Below the pieces are notes generated by a model. It did no database searches, was not told where the DNA came from, and saw only the letters and a program-made list of their open reading frames with translations. Positions 43,501 through 50,202 of a stretch of 50,306 nucleotides of DNA are shown here, one piece after another. The first letter of the stretch is position 1. Every line of letters starts with the position of its first letter. Source of the DNA: an uncultured Lachnospiraceae bacterium (GTDB lineage: Bacteria > Bacillota > Clostridia > Lachnospirales > Lachnospiraceae); contig CABUBX010000005.1 in assembly GCA_902489925.1 (NCBI GenBank), forward strand, positions 1-50,306, in the 5' to 3' direction. The translations under genes and the position numbers were made by a program.

Positions 43501-44046
43501 AGCGGACATATGGAGGCGGTAGGTTATGATTTGTATTGTAAAATGCTCAATGAGGCAGTGCGCCAGCTTAAAGGCGAGACTGTGGAGGAGACGTTTGAGA
43601 CATCCGTGGAGTTAGATATCGATGCCTATATTCCGGCCTCATATATTAAAAATGAATTTCAAAAGCTGGATGTTTATAAACGGATTGCGGCGATTTCCAA
43701 TGAGGAAGATTATGACGAAATGATGGATGAATTAATAGACAGATACGGAGAACTGCCGCGTCCTGCACAAAATCTTTTGATGATTGCCCTTCTTAAAGCT
43801 CAGGCACATGAGGCGGGGATTACCCAGCTTGTTCAGCGGGGCGAGTCTGCTAAAATTATGATGTACAACCGAGCAAATGTGGACATTAATCGTATACCGC
43901 CGCTTTTGGAAAAATATGGCCGTGTATTGAAGTTTGTTGGCGGTGAAAATCCGTATTTTATATATAAGCATGGGAATTTGGGAAGCATGGATATTTTGAA
44001 ATGTGAAAAAACTGTGATAAAAGATATAAAGGCATTGCTTGATTAG
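40534..44046 (+). CDS. mfd: Transcription-repair coupling factor
   Basis: 1170 residues, normal for Mfd. It removes stalled RNA polymerase and recruits UvrA. The N-terminal UvrB-like modules (P-V-T-V-I-T-T-I-D-G, G-Q-F-A-V-R-G-G-I-L-D-V-Y) precede the RNA-polymerase-interacting domain near 503-560 (I-G-D-Y-V-V-H-E-N-H-G-L-G). The translocase has Walker A G-D-V-G-Y-G-K-T around 653, D-E-E-Q-R-F-G, T-A-T-P-I-P-R-T-L and R-G-R-V-G-R. The C-terminal domain follows. ATG 40534 is preferred to GTG 40525, which lies inside the AAAAGGAG site. Confidence 0.96.
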   Translation: MLALTNPMKQLEDVRFIQADMKAGRLPVLADGCIDAGKGHFVHMLSEDYPYKVIVTGNDVRAKEFYEDYKFYDRNTMLYPAKDVIFYSADIHGNYIVRQRLLVLRRLLEKQPVTVITTIDGLMDSVLDLEFIRKNTVTLEAGEICDLEKLKKKLVNIGFERVGQVEEPGQFAVRGGILDVYNMSDDCPYRIEFFDDEIDSIRSFDAESQRSIENCDTFMIYPASEFVLTDDAVRDGLRRIKAEAKKTIKTFEENKNIEAAGRLAQTIRELEENLREGSAYINIDAYIHYFYPNTMSFIDYFDNKDSIIFLDEPNRLEEKGEAVAYEFREGMTGRLEKGYILPGQMQLLHDLKVIWHKLSKLRTIVMATLAQKFKMLDIKSTYSFTMKSISSFNGNFEMLVKALDVWKKNKYKIILVSGSETRAQRLAKDLQSFELNAFYTADKDRIVNEGEIMVIHGGLHRGFEYPLIKFAVIAETDIFGEEKKKKPRKKRYDGQKIQSFADLSIGDYVVHENHGLGVYKGIEKIEVDKVEKDYIKIEYAGGGNLYVLATQLDLIQKYAGADARKPKLNKLGGQEWHKTKTRVRGAVKDLAADLIKLYAARQAEQGYAYSPDTVWQREFEEMFPYTETDDQLMAIEAAKKDMESTKIMDRLVCGDVGYGKTEVAIRIAFKAVQDGKQVVVLVPTTILAQQHYNTFVQRMKDYPVTVGMLSRFRTPKQQSETLKGLKNGMVDIVIGTHRVLSKDVEFKDLGLLIVDEEQRFGVAHKEKIKQFRKNVDVLTLTATPIPRTLHMSLIGIRDMCVLEEPPMDRMPIQTYVLEYNEEMIREAVLRELGRNGQVYYVFNRVNGIAEMASKIAELVPDASVAFAHGQMSERELEKIMYQFINGEIDVLVSTTIIETGLDISNVNTMIIHDADKMGLSQLYQLRGRVGRSNRLAYAFLMYRRNTVLREIAEKRLAAIREFTDLGSGFKIAMRDLEIRGAGNLLGEQQSGHMEAVGYDLYCKMLNEAVRQLKGETVEETFETSVELDIDAYIPASYIKNEFQKLDVYKRIAAISNEEDYDEMMDELIDRYGELPRPAQNLLMIALLKAQAHEAGITQLVQRGESAKIMMYNRANVDINRIPPLLEKYGRVLKFVGGENPYFIYKHGNLGSMDILKCEKTVIKDIKALLD

Positions 44047-44063
44047 AGTAAATCATCTATAAT
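44035..44063 (+). promoter_or_regulatory. Promoter of the foldase gene
   Basis: TTGCTT (44035-44040, inside the end of mfd), 17 bp, perfect TATAAT (44058-44063). Confidence 0.55.
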
Positions 44064-44118
44064 GGATGTGTTTAGCGTCAGGATGATGCGGATTTTCAGG
44101 AAAGGAATCAGATAAATC

Positions 44119-45300
44119 ATGAAAAGAAGTTTTTTTAAGAAAATTGTCGCTGCATTTCTTGCAGCCTCTATGGCAGCAGTCTTAGTGACAGGCTGCGGCA
44201 ATAACAGCGCCGAAGGCGAGAGTCAGAGCGCTGAGTCCGGTGAGAGTGAAGCTTCATCATCAACACCGGTTGCCGAGGCAGGAACAGCATTGGAAAAGGT
44301 TGATGCGAATGCGACAGTTGTAAAAATAGGAGAAACACAGGTGTCTGCTTCAGAGATGTTTTATGTCTACTATGTGTTAAAGCAGCAGATGGAAACAACA
44401 GGCCTGACTGACTGGGGTGCAGAGCTGACTGCAGGCTACACATATGCAGATTATTTAAAGCAGCTTGTTGAAAATCAGGTTGTGACATTTGAGTATTTAA
44501 ACAGCATGGTTGAAAAATATAAAGTAAGTCTCTCTGATGAAGAAAAGGAAAATGCTGACAGTCAGGTAAAACTTTTCCTTGATGCTGTTTCTGACGAAGA
44601 AAAGGAAGCCTACGGTTTTAATGAAGAAAATATTCGTGCGATGTATGAAAAGACTTATTTGACAAACCGGGTTTATGAAGCAATCCAAAAGGAGGCCGAG
44701 GAAGGACTTACAGAGGATGAGCTTGCAGACTGCAAGTTTAAGGAAATTCAGCACATTCTTATTTCTACGCAGCAGAAAGCCGAAACAGACGAAAGCGGTG
44801 AGACAAAAGAAACTGTTGCTGCGGAAACCTATAAAGCAGACCAAAAGAAGGTTGCCGAGGAGGTACTTAAAAAAGTCAAAGACGGCGGTGATTTTGAAGA
44901 ACTTGCCAAGGAGTATACAGCAGACAGTGGTGTAACTTATTATCTCAATAAAAAAGGTCAGACACCGGATGGGGCGCAGATGGTTGATGAGTTTTATAAG
45001 GCAGCCAACGAATTAAAGAAGGGCGAAATCAGCGGACTTGTTGAGACACAGTTTGGCTATCATATTATTAAGTGTGTCAGCGAGGATAATGAGCAGGCAG
45101 ATGCAAAGGCTAAGGAAGCGCTTGTGATGACAAAGATTCAGGAAGCTTACTCTGCGTGGATTGCTGAAAATACTGCAGAATTTACAGATGTCTGGAAAAA
45201 GTATGCAGTGGTGAACCCTACAGTTGAAACTGAAACCGATGCGGCTGATGATAAGACAGCAAGTGATGAAAAAGAGAGCCAGTCAGAGACTGAGAGCTAA
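44119..45300 (+). CDS. prsA: PrsA-type foldase lipoprotein (parvulin peptidyl-prolyl isomerase)
   Basis: 393 residues. A lipoprotein signal ends in V-T-G-C with Cys near 26. A Ser/Glu-rich linker and a helical N-domain (about 55-200) of the SurA/PrsA kind follow. The parvulin domain spans about 207-325: I-Q-H-I-L-I-S-T, F-E-E-L-A-K-E-Y-T, and E-T-Q-F-G-Y-H-I-I-K. It helps exported proteins fold outside the membrane. The tail is acidic and disordered. It has its own promoter and terminator and sits before the sortase, so it may serve surface proteins. The prsA name is by family. Confidence 0.88.
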   Translation: MKRSFFKKIVAAFLAASMAAVLVTGCGNNSAEGESQSAESGESEASSSTPVAEAGTALEKVDANATVVKIGETQVSASEMFYVYYVLKQQMETTGLTDWGAELTAGYTYADYLKQLVENQVVTFEYLNSMVEKYKVSLSDEEKENADSQVKLFLDAVSDEEKEAYGFNEENIRAMYEKTYLTNRVYEAIQKEAEEGLTEDELADCKFKEIQHILISTQQKAETDESGETKETVAAETYKADQKKVAEEVLKKVKDGGDFEELAKEYTADSGVTYYLNKKGQTPDGAQMVDEFYKAANELKKGEISGLVETQFGYHIIKCVSEDNEQADAKAKEALVMTKIQEAYSAWIAENTAEFTDVWKKYAVVNPTVETETDAADDKTASDEKESQSETES

Positions 45301-45312
45301 TCCGAAGACAGC

Positions 45313-45340
45313 AAAGCCGGAGAGATTCTCCGGCTTTTAT
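45313..45340 (+). terminator. Terminator of the foldase gene
   Basis: AAAGCCGGAGA (45313-45323), loop GAT, TCTCCGGCTTT (45327-45337), perfect 11-bp stem with a T-rich tail. Confidence 0.85.
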
Positions 45341-45397
45341 TGTATAAAAATATATTCAGTGTAAAGCCTTTATCAGATATGGAAAGGGGTTCGCAAA

Positions 45398-46225
45398 ATG
45401 GAAGGTCAGCTAAGAAGAAAAAAAAGTGCGCTTAAAAAGCAAAAGAAAAAAAAGAAAAGTAATATTGTATTAAATATTATCCTTGTAATTGCGGTCATAT
45501 GCTTTGTCGGCAGTGCCGCTTATCTGATTAAATACTATTCAACGAATTTTAAGGCGGAGGGTGAGATAAACAAGCTGGAGGAAATGATTGTCGATAACGG
45601 CGGTGAGACTGCGGTTGAGACAAATGAAGCAGGTGAGAGCGAGACGGTTTATACAAAGTACGATGAGCTTCGCAGTCAAAATGATGATTTAATCGGCTGG
45701 ATTGCGGTGGATGGCACATCATTAAGTTATCCGGTAATGTATACGCCGGAAGATGGCGAGTATTATCTTCATCGGAATTTTGAAAAGGAATACGAATACA
45801 GCGGCTTGCCTTTTGTGGATGAGCGCTGCAGTGTGAAGCCGGCCAGTAAAAATGTTATTATTTATGGCCATAATATGCAAAGTAAGACAATGTTTAGTAC
45901 GCTGCTGAAATATGAGGATAAATCTTATTTTGAAAAATACCCGACGATTCGTTTTGATACAATTTATGAGGAGGGCGAATATCAGATTGCCTTTGTAATG
46001 CACGCGAGAGCTTATATGGAGGGTGAGGACGGCTACAGATATTACGATTTCATAGAGCCTGCCGATGAAGCGGAATTTAACGAGCATATTGCCCAGTTTA
46101 AAAAGCTTTCGCTCTATGAAACAGGTGTAGACGTTTCGTATGAAGACAGTTTTATTATGTTATCGACATGTGAATACTCTCAGCAAAACGGGCGTATGGT
46201 TGTTGTGGCAAAAAGAATTAAATAA
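45398..46225 (+). CDS. srtB: Sortase, class B-like
   Basis: 275 residues. A very basic N-terminus (K-K-Q-K-K-K-K-K) and one membrane helix (about 22-45) anchor it, then a linker and the catalytic beta-barrel. I-G-W-I-A-V-D-G-T-S-L-S-Y-P-V-M is the class B-type entry block. His158 in Y-G-H-N-M, Cys258 in L-S-T-C-E-Y and Arg266 in N-G-R-M-V-V-V form the triad. It would attach exported proteins with a sorting motif to peptidoglycan. The only visible candidate substrate is the SPKTG protein at 37743-39629, 6 kb away. Class B enzymes elsewhere often use NPQTN-type motifs, so the match is uncertain. Confidence 0.9.
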   Translation: MEGQLRRKKSALKKQKKKKKSNIVLNIILVIAVICFVGSAAYLIKYYSTNFKAEGEINKLEEMIVDNGGETAVETNEAGESETVYTKYDELRSQNDDLIGWIAVDGTSLSYPVMYTPEDGEYYLHRNFEKEYEYSGLPFVDERCSVKPASKNVIIYGHNMQSKTMFSTLLKYEDKSYFEKYPTIRFDTIYEEGEYQIAFVMHARAYMEGEDGYRYYDFIEPADEAEFNEHIAQFKKLSLYETGVDVSYEDSFIMLSTCEYSQQNGRMVVVAKRIK

Positions 46226-46261
46226 GTATAAAAATGGGACTGGCGTAAAAAATACTTCTAT

Positions 46262-46269
46262 GATACAAT
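46262..46269 (+). promoter_or_regulatory. Possible extended -10 promoter of ackA
   Basis: TG-A-TACAAT (46261-46269), with no good -35 upstream. It lies about 100 bp before the ackA start. Confidence 0.3.
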
Positions 46270-46371
46270 ACGAGTAACAGATTTGGTGGGAATTGACAAT
46301 ATTGTTATTTATTTCACACATTATTTTGTCAAAAAAGACAAAAACATATTAAAAGGAGGTATTTTTAAGTT

Positions 46372-47571
46372 ATGAACATTCTTGTTATTAATTGCGGAAG
46401 TTCGTCACTTAAGTTTCAGCTCATAGATTCTGAGACTGAGGCAGTATTAGCAAAGGGACTTTGTGAAAGAATTGGCATTGAAGGAAGCCGTATTGTCTAT
46501 AAGCCGGCAGGCAAGGAGAAAATTGAGCGTCAGGCGCCGATGCCGAATCATACAAATGCTATCAGTCTTGTGCTTTCATGTCTTACAGACGAAAAGAGCG
46601 GAGTGATAAATTCTCTTAAAGAAATCGGTGCAGTCGGACATAGAGCGATTCAGGGGGGCGAACGCTTTTCAAAGGCTACACTCATTGATGATGAAGTAAC
46701 TAAGGCAATTGAGGAAACGACAGAGCTTGCACCGCTGCATATTCCGGCCAATTTGATTGGTATTCGTGTATGCCGCGATCTTATGCCGGATGTGCCTATG
46801 GTTGCTGTTTTTGATACGGCTTTTCATCAGACGATGCCGGAGAGAGCATTTCTTTATGGTATTCCGTATAATTATTATACGGATTATAAGGTTAGAAAAT
46901 ACGGTTTTCACGGAACAAGCCACAGTTATGTTTCTAAAAAGGCAGCGGCAATTCTTGAAAAGCCGGTTGAAGAATTGAAAACTATCGTATGTCATTTAGG
47001 CAATGGCGCAAGTATATGTGCGGTAGACGGCGGCAAGTCTGTGGACACAAGTATGGGCTTTACACCGGTATCCGGTCTTGTGATGGGTACACGCTGCGGT
47101 GATGTCGATGTGGAAATTATTGAGTTTATTGCAGGCAAGGAAGGAAAGACAGCACATGAGGTGATGGAAGTCCTCAATAAAAAGTCCGGTATGTATGGCT
47201 TAACCGGCGGCCTTGTGGATTTCAGAGATATTCGCGCAGGGGCAGCAGTTGGGGACGAGAAGTGCATGCGTGCATTAAGCGTGTTTAACTATAACATCAT
47301 TACAAGAGTAGGTGCGTATGCTGCGGCGATGAACGGTGTTGATGCGATTGCCTTTACAGCCGGCATTGGTGAACATTCGCCGTCAATCAGAAAAGCAATA
47401 TGTGATAATCTTGGTTATCTTGGATTAAAGCTGGATGATGCGAAGAATGAGGCCAATGAGGAGGATTCAATCATTTCAACAGAGGATTCCAAGGTGAAGG
47501 TGCTCGTAATTCCGACAAATGAGGAATTGATGATTGCGAGAGAGACAGCAGAGCTGGTAGAGAATTTATAG
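46372..47571 (+). CDS. ackA: Acetate kinase
   Basis: 399 residues. It converts acetyl phosphate and ADP to acetate and ATP, a main energy step in fermenters. N-C-G-S-S-S-L-K-F at 7-15, Arg91 in G-H-R-A-I-Q-G-G, the F-D-T-A-F-H-Q-T-M-P block, F-H-G-T-S-H with the catalytic-site His near 180 and G-T-R-C-G-D-V-D near 240 match the family. AAAAGGAGGT at 46351-46360 precedes ATG. The partner phosphotransacetylase gene (pta) is not adjacent. A strong terminator follows. Confidence 0.96.
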   Translation: MNILVINCGSSSLKFQLIDSETEAVLAKGLCERIGIEGSRIVYKPAGKEKIERQAPMPNHTNAISLVLSCLTDEKSGVINSLKEIGAVGHRAIQGGERFSKATLIDDEVTKAIEETTELAPLHIPANLIGIRVCRDLMPDVPMVAVFDTAFHQTMPERAFLYGIPYNYYTDYKVRKYGFHGTSHSYVSKKAAAILEKPVEELKTIVCHLGNGASICAVDGGKSVDTSMGFTPVSGLVMGTRCGDVDVEIIEFIAGKEGKTAHEVMEVLNKKSGMYGLTGGLVDFRDIRAGAAVGDEKCMRALSVFNYNIITRVGAYAAAMNGVDAIAFTAGIGEHSPSIRKAICDNLGYLGLKLDDAKNEANEEDSIISTEDSKVKVLVIPTNEELMIARETAELVENL

Positions 47572-47602
47572 CAGATAAAGCTTTGGCAAGACAAGCATTA
47601 AT

Positions 47603-47643
47603 AAAAGCCGTCGGTCAGCGGTTAAGCCGACCGGCGGCTTTTG
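47603..47643. terminator. Terminator of ackA, overlapping the end of the GIY-YIG gene
   Basis: Arms 47603-47616 and 47629-47642 pair over 14 bp with one G-T wobble, with A and T runs at either end. The right arm lies inside the last codons of the convergent gene. Confidence 0.85.
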
Positions 47644-47923
47644 TCGTGAGCGCATTTTTTAAAAGCATTTCAGTCGTATTGGCCGAGGCAATAATCAGTT
47701 CCTCCTTTTTTTGACGTGAAAGCTGCTTTATCGCATATTCACGGCGCATGGCTGCTGTTTTGTCATCAAAAGCTTCAAGATAGACAAGGGCAACCGGAAA
47801 GCGGGTGCGGGTATACTTGGCGCCCCTGCCGTGGTTGTGGGCATCAAGCCTTTTGTAAATATTGTTTGTCCATCCGGTGTAGAGCGTGTCATCTGCACAG
47901 CGGACGATATATGTATAATTCAT
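47615..47923 (-). CDS. GIY-YIG nuclease family protein (UPF0213 type)
   Basis: 102 residues. It opens with M-N-Y-T-Y-I-V-R-C-A-D-D-T-L-Y-T-G-W-T-N, where Y-I-V and Y-T-G stand for the GIY and YIG elements, followed by Arg25 in Y-K-R-L-D-A-H and Glu62 in R-E-Y-A-I-K-Q-L. This is the single-domain YhbQ-like group, whose role is unclear (DNA repair proposed). The start at 47923 has GGAGG at good spacing; the longer frame to 47998 is not needed. Its last codons form half of the ackA terminator. Confidence 0.85.
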   Translation of the reverse strand: MNYTYIVRCADDTLYTGWTNNIYKRLDAHNHGRGAKYTRTRFPVALVYLEAFDDKTAAMRREYAIKQLSRQKKEELIIASANTTEMLLKNALTTKAAGRLNR

Positions 47924-48011
47924 AAAAGACCTCCGGACATAGTTTATTAACATTATATATCGGAAAGACAGACGCTGCAAGAAGATGCTTTTATGCAATA
48001 AAATATAATAA

Positions 48012-48044
48012 AAATGCGGCCGGGGAGAGTATCCGGCCGCATTT
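48012..48044 (-). terminator. Strong terminator, probably of spoIIQ
   Basis: AAATGCGGCCGG (48012-48023) and CCGGCCGCATTT (48033-48044) form a perfect 12-bp stem. On the minus strand it is followed by TTTTATTATATTT. Confidence 0.75.
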
Positions 48045-48063
48045 CGGTGTGTGTCTTACGGTC

Positions 48064-48216
48064 ATGTGCCATCCTGTGCAGACACGGGAGTGGTTTGAAC
48101 TTTTTGACACCGGAATCATATATGATAAAACAGCCGATAAAAAAGTGTTATTTAACAGCCGCGCCTTTTGGCTGGACTGTTGTGAAAATATCGGTTGCAT
48201 ATTTTTCAATATGTAA
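48064..48216 (+). CDS. Possible small ORF of 50 residues
   Basis: An ATG at 48064 opens 50 codons to TAA at 48214-48216. The product has a protein-like mix (R-E-W-F-E-L-F-D, I-I-Y-D-K-T-A-D-K-K, W-L-D-C-C-E-N-I-G-C) with four Cys beyond the second residue. No clear ribosome binding site is seen, and it lies opposite the 3-prime tail of the spoIIQ transcript. It could be a remnant of a longer gene or chance. Confidence 0.22.
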   Translation: MCHPVQTREWFELFDTGIIYDKTADKKVLFNSRAFWLDCCENIGCIFFNM

Positions 48217-48274
48217 CACCCACAATTTTCATCGGCTAATATATCTTATGATTTTGTGCGAAAAAGGTTACTCT

Positions 48275-49078
48275 TTATTCCAGATAATTTTCAGGATTCA
48301 TAGGTATGCCGTCTTGAGTAAGCTCAAAGAAAAGATGGCTGCCTTCTTTGGAAAAATATTTTGATGGTTCAGCGACGCAGGCGAGCTGCTGACCGGCAGA
48401 AACCATTTGTCCTTCTGTGACATTCACATCTTTTAACTGACCGTAAATTGCTTTGTAATCGTTTCCCATATTGACGCAAACGCAGGTGCCGTATTCATCG
48501 GTGGCATAAATAGTCTCAACGACACCGTCGAAGGCACAGTTTACAGGTGTATTTGTCTGTGCGGCAATCATGAGACCTTCATTGCATTTATACTGGTCAA
48601 GTGTTTTAAAATAAGTTGTCGTATCCATACTGTAGCGCATAAGAATTTCCCCGCTAATCGGCCAGCTAAGCTTTGATGAGCCGTCATAGGCAGGGGCGGC
48701 CGCTGCATTGGCTGCAACTTCCGGCGCTGTCTCAGCTGCGCTTTCTAAGGTTTCACTTTGTGCTTCGGATTCTTCGATTTGTGTAATAATATTTTGGATT
48801 TCATCGGCATTATAGCCTTCGGTGTAATCTAAAATATTGTCAGTGCCTAAGGCATTGCTGCTTGCAGCCGCATCGGCCTTAGTCTGTTCGGTACTTTCAA
48901 GCTCTGTTTCATCATCAGAGAAACCGGCAGCATTCTGAGCGACCGGATTGGTGTTTTCATTTGTATCAGTGCTTACAACAGCGATGACTGCGGCCAGTGC
49001 AATTACACAGACGGCAGCAAGGACATAAAATCCATTTCTTTGAAAGAAATCAGTAAATTTTTGTTTCAACTTTATCAC
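48275..49078 (-). CDS. spoIIQ: SpoIIQ-like protein with degenerate LytM (M23) domain
   Basis: 267 residues. A short cytoplasmic basic segment and one membrane helix (about 18-36) precede a long acidic Ala/Glu-rich linker, and then a LytM domain from about 138 (L-S-W-P-I-S-G-E-I-L-M-R-Y-S). Zinc ligands are lost: the usual H-x-G-x-D is N-E-G-L-M, and the usual H-L-H-F-E is H-L-F-F-E. It should therefore bind rather than cut peptidoglycan, as for the forespore-side half of the SpoIIQ-SpoIIIAH channel. Position next to spoIID supports this over an ordinary M23 peptidase. Confidence 0.78.
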   Translation of the reverse strand: MIKLKQKFTDFFQRNGFYVLAAVCVIALAAVIAVVSTDTNENTNPVAQNAAGFSDDETELESTEQTKADAAASSNALGTDNILDYTEGYNADEIQNIITQIEESEAQSETLESAAETAPEVAANAAAAPAYDGSSKLSWPISGEILMRYSMDTTTYFKTLDQYKCNEGLMIAAQTNTPVNCAFDGVVETIYATDEYGTCVCVNMGNDYKAIYGQLKDVNVTEGQMVSAGQQLACVAEPSKYFSKEGSHLFFELTQDGIPMNPENYLE

Positions 49079-49191
49079 CTCTGACTATAGTGTGGACAGA
49101 ATATCGGAGGCTTATACAACAAATCGGTAAATATTTTAATTAAGTTTACTTTGAATGAAGTGTCAATGGCATACAGAGGCTGTAAAGTCTG

Positions 49192-50118
49192 TCAGTTAAT
49201 AACGGTGCCGGGGTAATAATAGCCCAGCAGCTCTTTATAGGTTTTGCCTTCTTTCGCCATGGCATCGGCGCCATACTGACTGAAGCCGACACCGTGTCCG
49301 ATACCGGTTGAGGAAAAAGTAACGGTATCCCCTGTGATTTTTACAGTGAATGCTGCGGAGGGCAAATCAAAAAGATAGCGTAAATCATTGCCGCTTACAG
49401 ATAAGTTACCGACCTGTATTGTCTCAACATAGCCGGAAGCTTCTGTTTTGACAATCTGAACAGTATCGGCAAGACTTTTTGGTGTTGCAAAAAAATTTCT
49501 GTCGTAGGAAAGCATGCGGCTTATAAAAGCTTCACAGGTGATTGTCTGTGTGCACAGGGCATCGGGACAGGTTTTATCTGCGGGAGAATCAACAGAAACA
49601 AGATAAGGCATATCACTTCCGAAAACAGCCGATGCGGGACGGGTTTTCCCGGTACCGCATTTAAAAAAAGGCGCTGAGACAGGACTGTTTTCATAGGTGA
49701 TAATTTCACCGGGCACAGCGAGCACACCGGCTTTATATTTAGAATAAACTTCATTAAAATTACTTCCGAATTTGCTTTTGAGTGCAGAAGAACTTAAATA
49801 TGGCTGATTGAGCTCATGGGCATCAATGGACTTACGATTTCCTAATATCCCCATAATATTTGTTCTGGAAATCACTGCCTGAGCCTTTATTGTTTCGGGA
49901 TGGCAGTCCGGCTCTATGGAGGCGGCAACAACGCCAACGAGATACTCGTCAAGGTCCATGCAGGAAACAAGGCTCCCCTGATTCAAGTAGATATCAATAC
50001 CCGATTGAAAAACATCTGCATCAACCGTTTCTGAAGCAGAAAACGGTGAAAGAGAATAAACAGCCGGCAAGACAAAAGCTGCACACGCAAAAACAAAAGG
50101 AAAAAACATCCGCTTCAA
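49192..50118 (-). CDS. spoIID: Stage II sporulation protein D (lytic transglycosylase)
   Basis: About 308 residues. It has an N-terminal membrane helix (F-F-P-F-V-F-A-C-A-A-F-V-L-P). D-E-Y-L-V-G-V-V-A and K-A-Q-A-V-I-S-R-T are the SpoIID core, and the ending G-I-G-H-G-V-G-F-S-Q-Y-G-A is the family signature. SpoIID cuts septal peptidoglycan during engulfment. I choose TTG 50118 because GGTGG lies at 50124-50128 and a SigE-like promoter would start transcription near ATG 50139; ATG 50139 and ATG 50109 are alternatives. The catalytic Glu normally found in V-V-A-S-E-M-P is displaced (V-V-A-A-S-I-E-P). spoIIQ follows. Confidence 0.85.
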   Translation of the reverse strand: MKRMFFPFVFACAAFVLPAVYSLSPFSASETVDADVFQSGIDIYLNQGSLVSCMDLDEYLVGVVAASIEPDCHPETIKAQAVISRTNIMGILGNRKSIDAHELNQPYLSSSALKSKFGSNFNEVYSKYKAGVLAVPGEIITYENSPVSAPFFKCGTGKTRPASAVFGSDMPYLVSVDSPADKTCPDALCTQTITCEAFISRMLSYDRNFFATPKSLADTVQIVKTEASGYVETIQVGNLSVSGNDLRYLFDLPSAAFTVKITGDTVTFSSTGIGHGVGFSQYGADAMAKEGKTYKELLGYYYPGTVIN

Positions 50119-50145
50119 CAAAACCACCGCCCCGGTCATTTCTAT

Positions 50146-50174
50146 ATCATATGGATATTTAAAACCGTCTATGC
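50146..50174 (-). promoter_or_regulatory. SigE-like promoter of spoIID
   Basis: Minus strand: GCATAGA (50168-50174), 14-bp spacer, CATATGAT (50146-50153). This matches 5 of 7 and 6 of 8 positions of the mother-cell SigE consensus and fits spoIID regulation known from Bacillus. Confidence 0.4.
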
Positions 50175-50202
50175 TATAATATCCACGAAAGCAATGAGCC
50201 AT

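Larger units (their letters stand above)
47924..48274. other. Intergenic region of 351 bp
   Basis: It contains the leader of the GIY-YIG gene, the strong hairpin at 48012-48044, and the doubtful small ORF at 48064-48216. No RNA gene was recognised. Confidence 0.45.

Noticed and set aside
46293..46324. TTGACA at 46293 as the ackA -35
   Set aside because: No -10 at 16-18 bp; CATTAT lies 20 bp away, so the spacing is wrong.
47991..48209. Minus-strand frame of about 72 residues in the gap after spoIIQ
   Set aside because: It spans the strong hairpin at 48012-48044, has no ribosome binding site and shows no family features.
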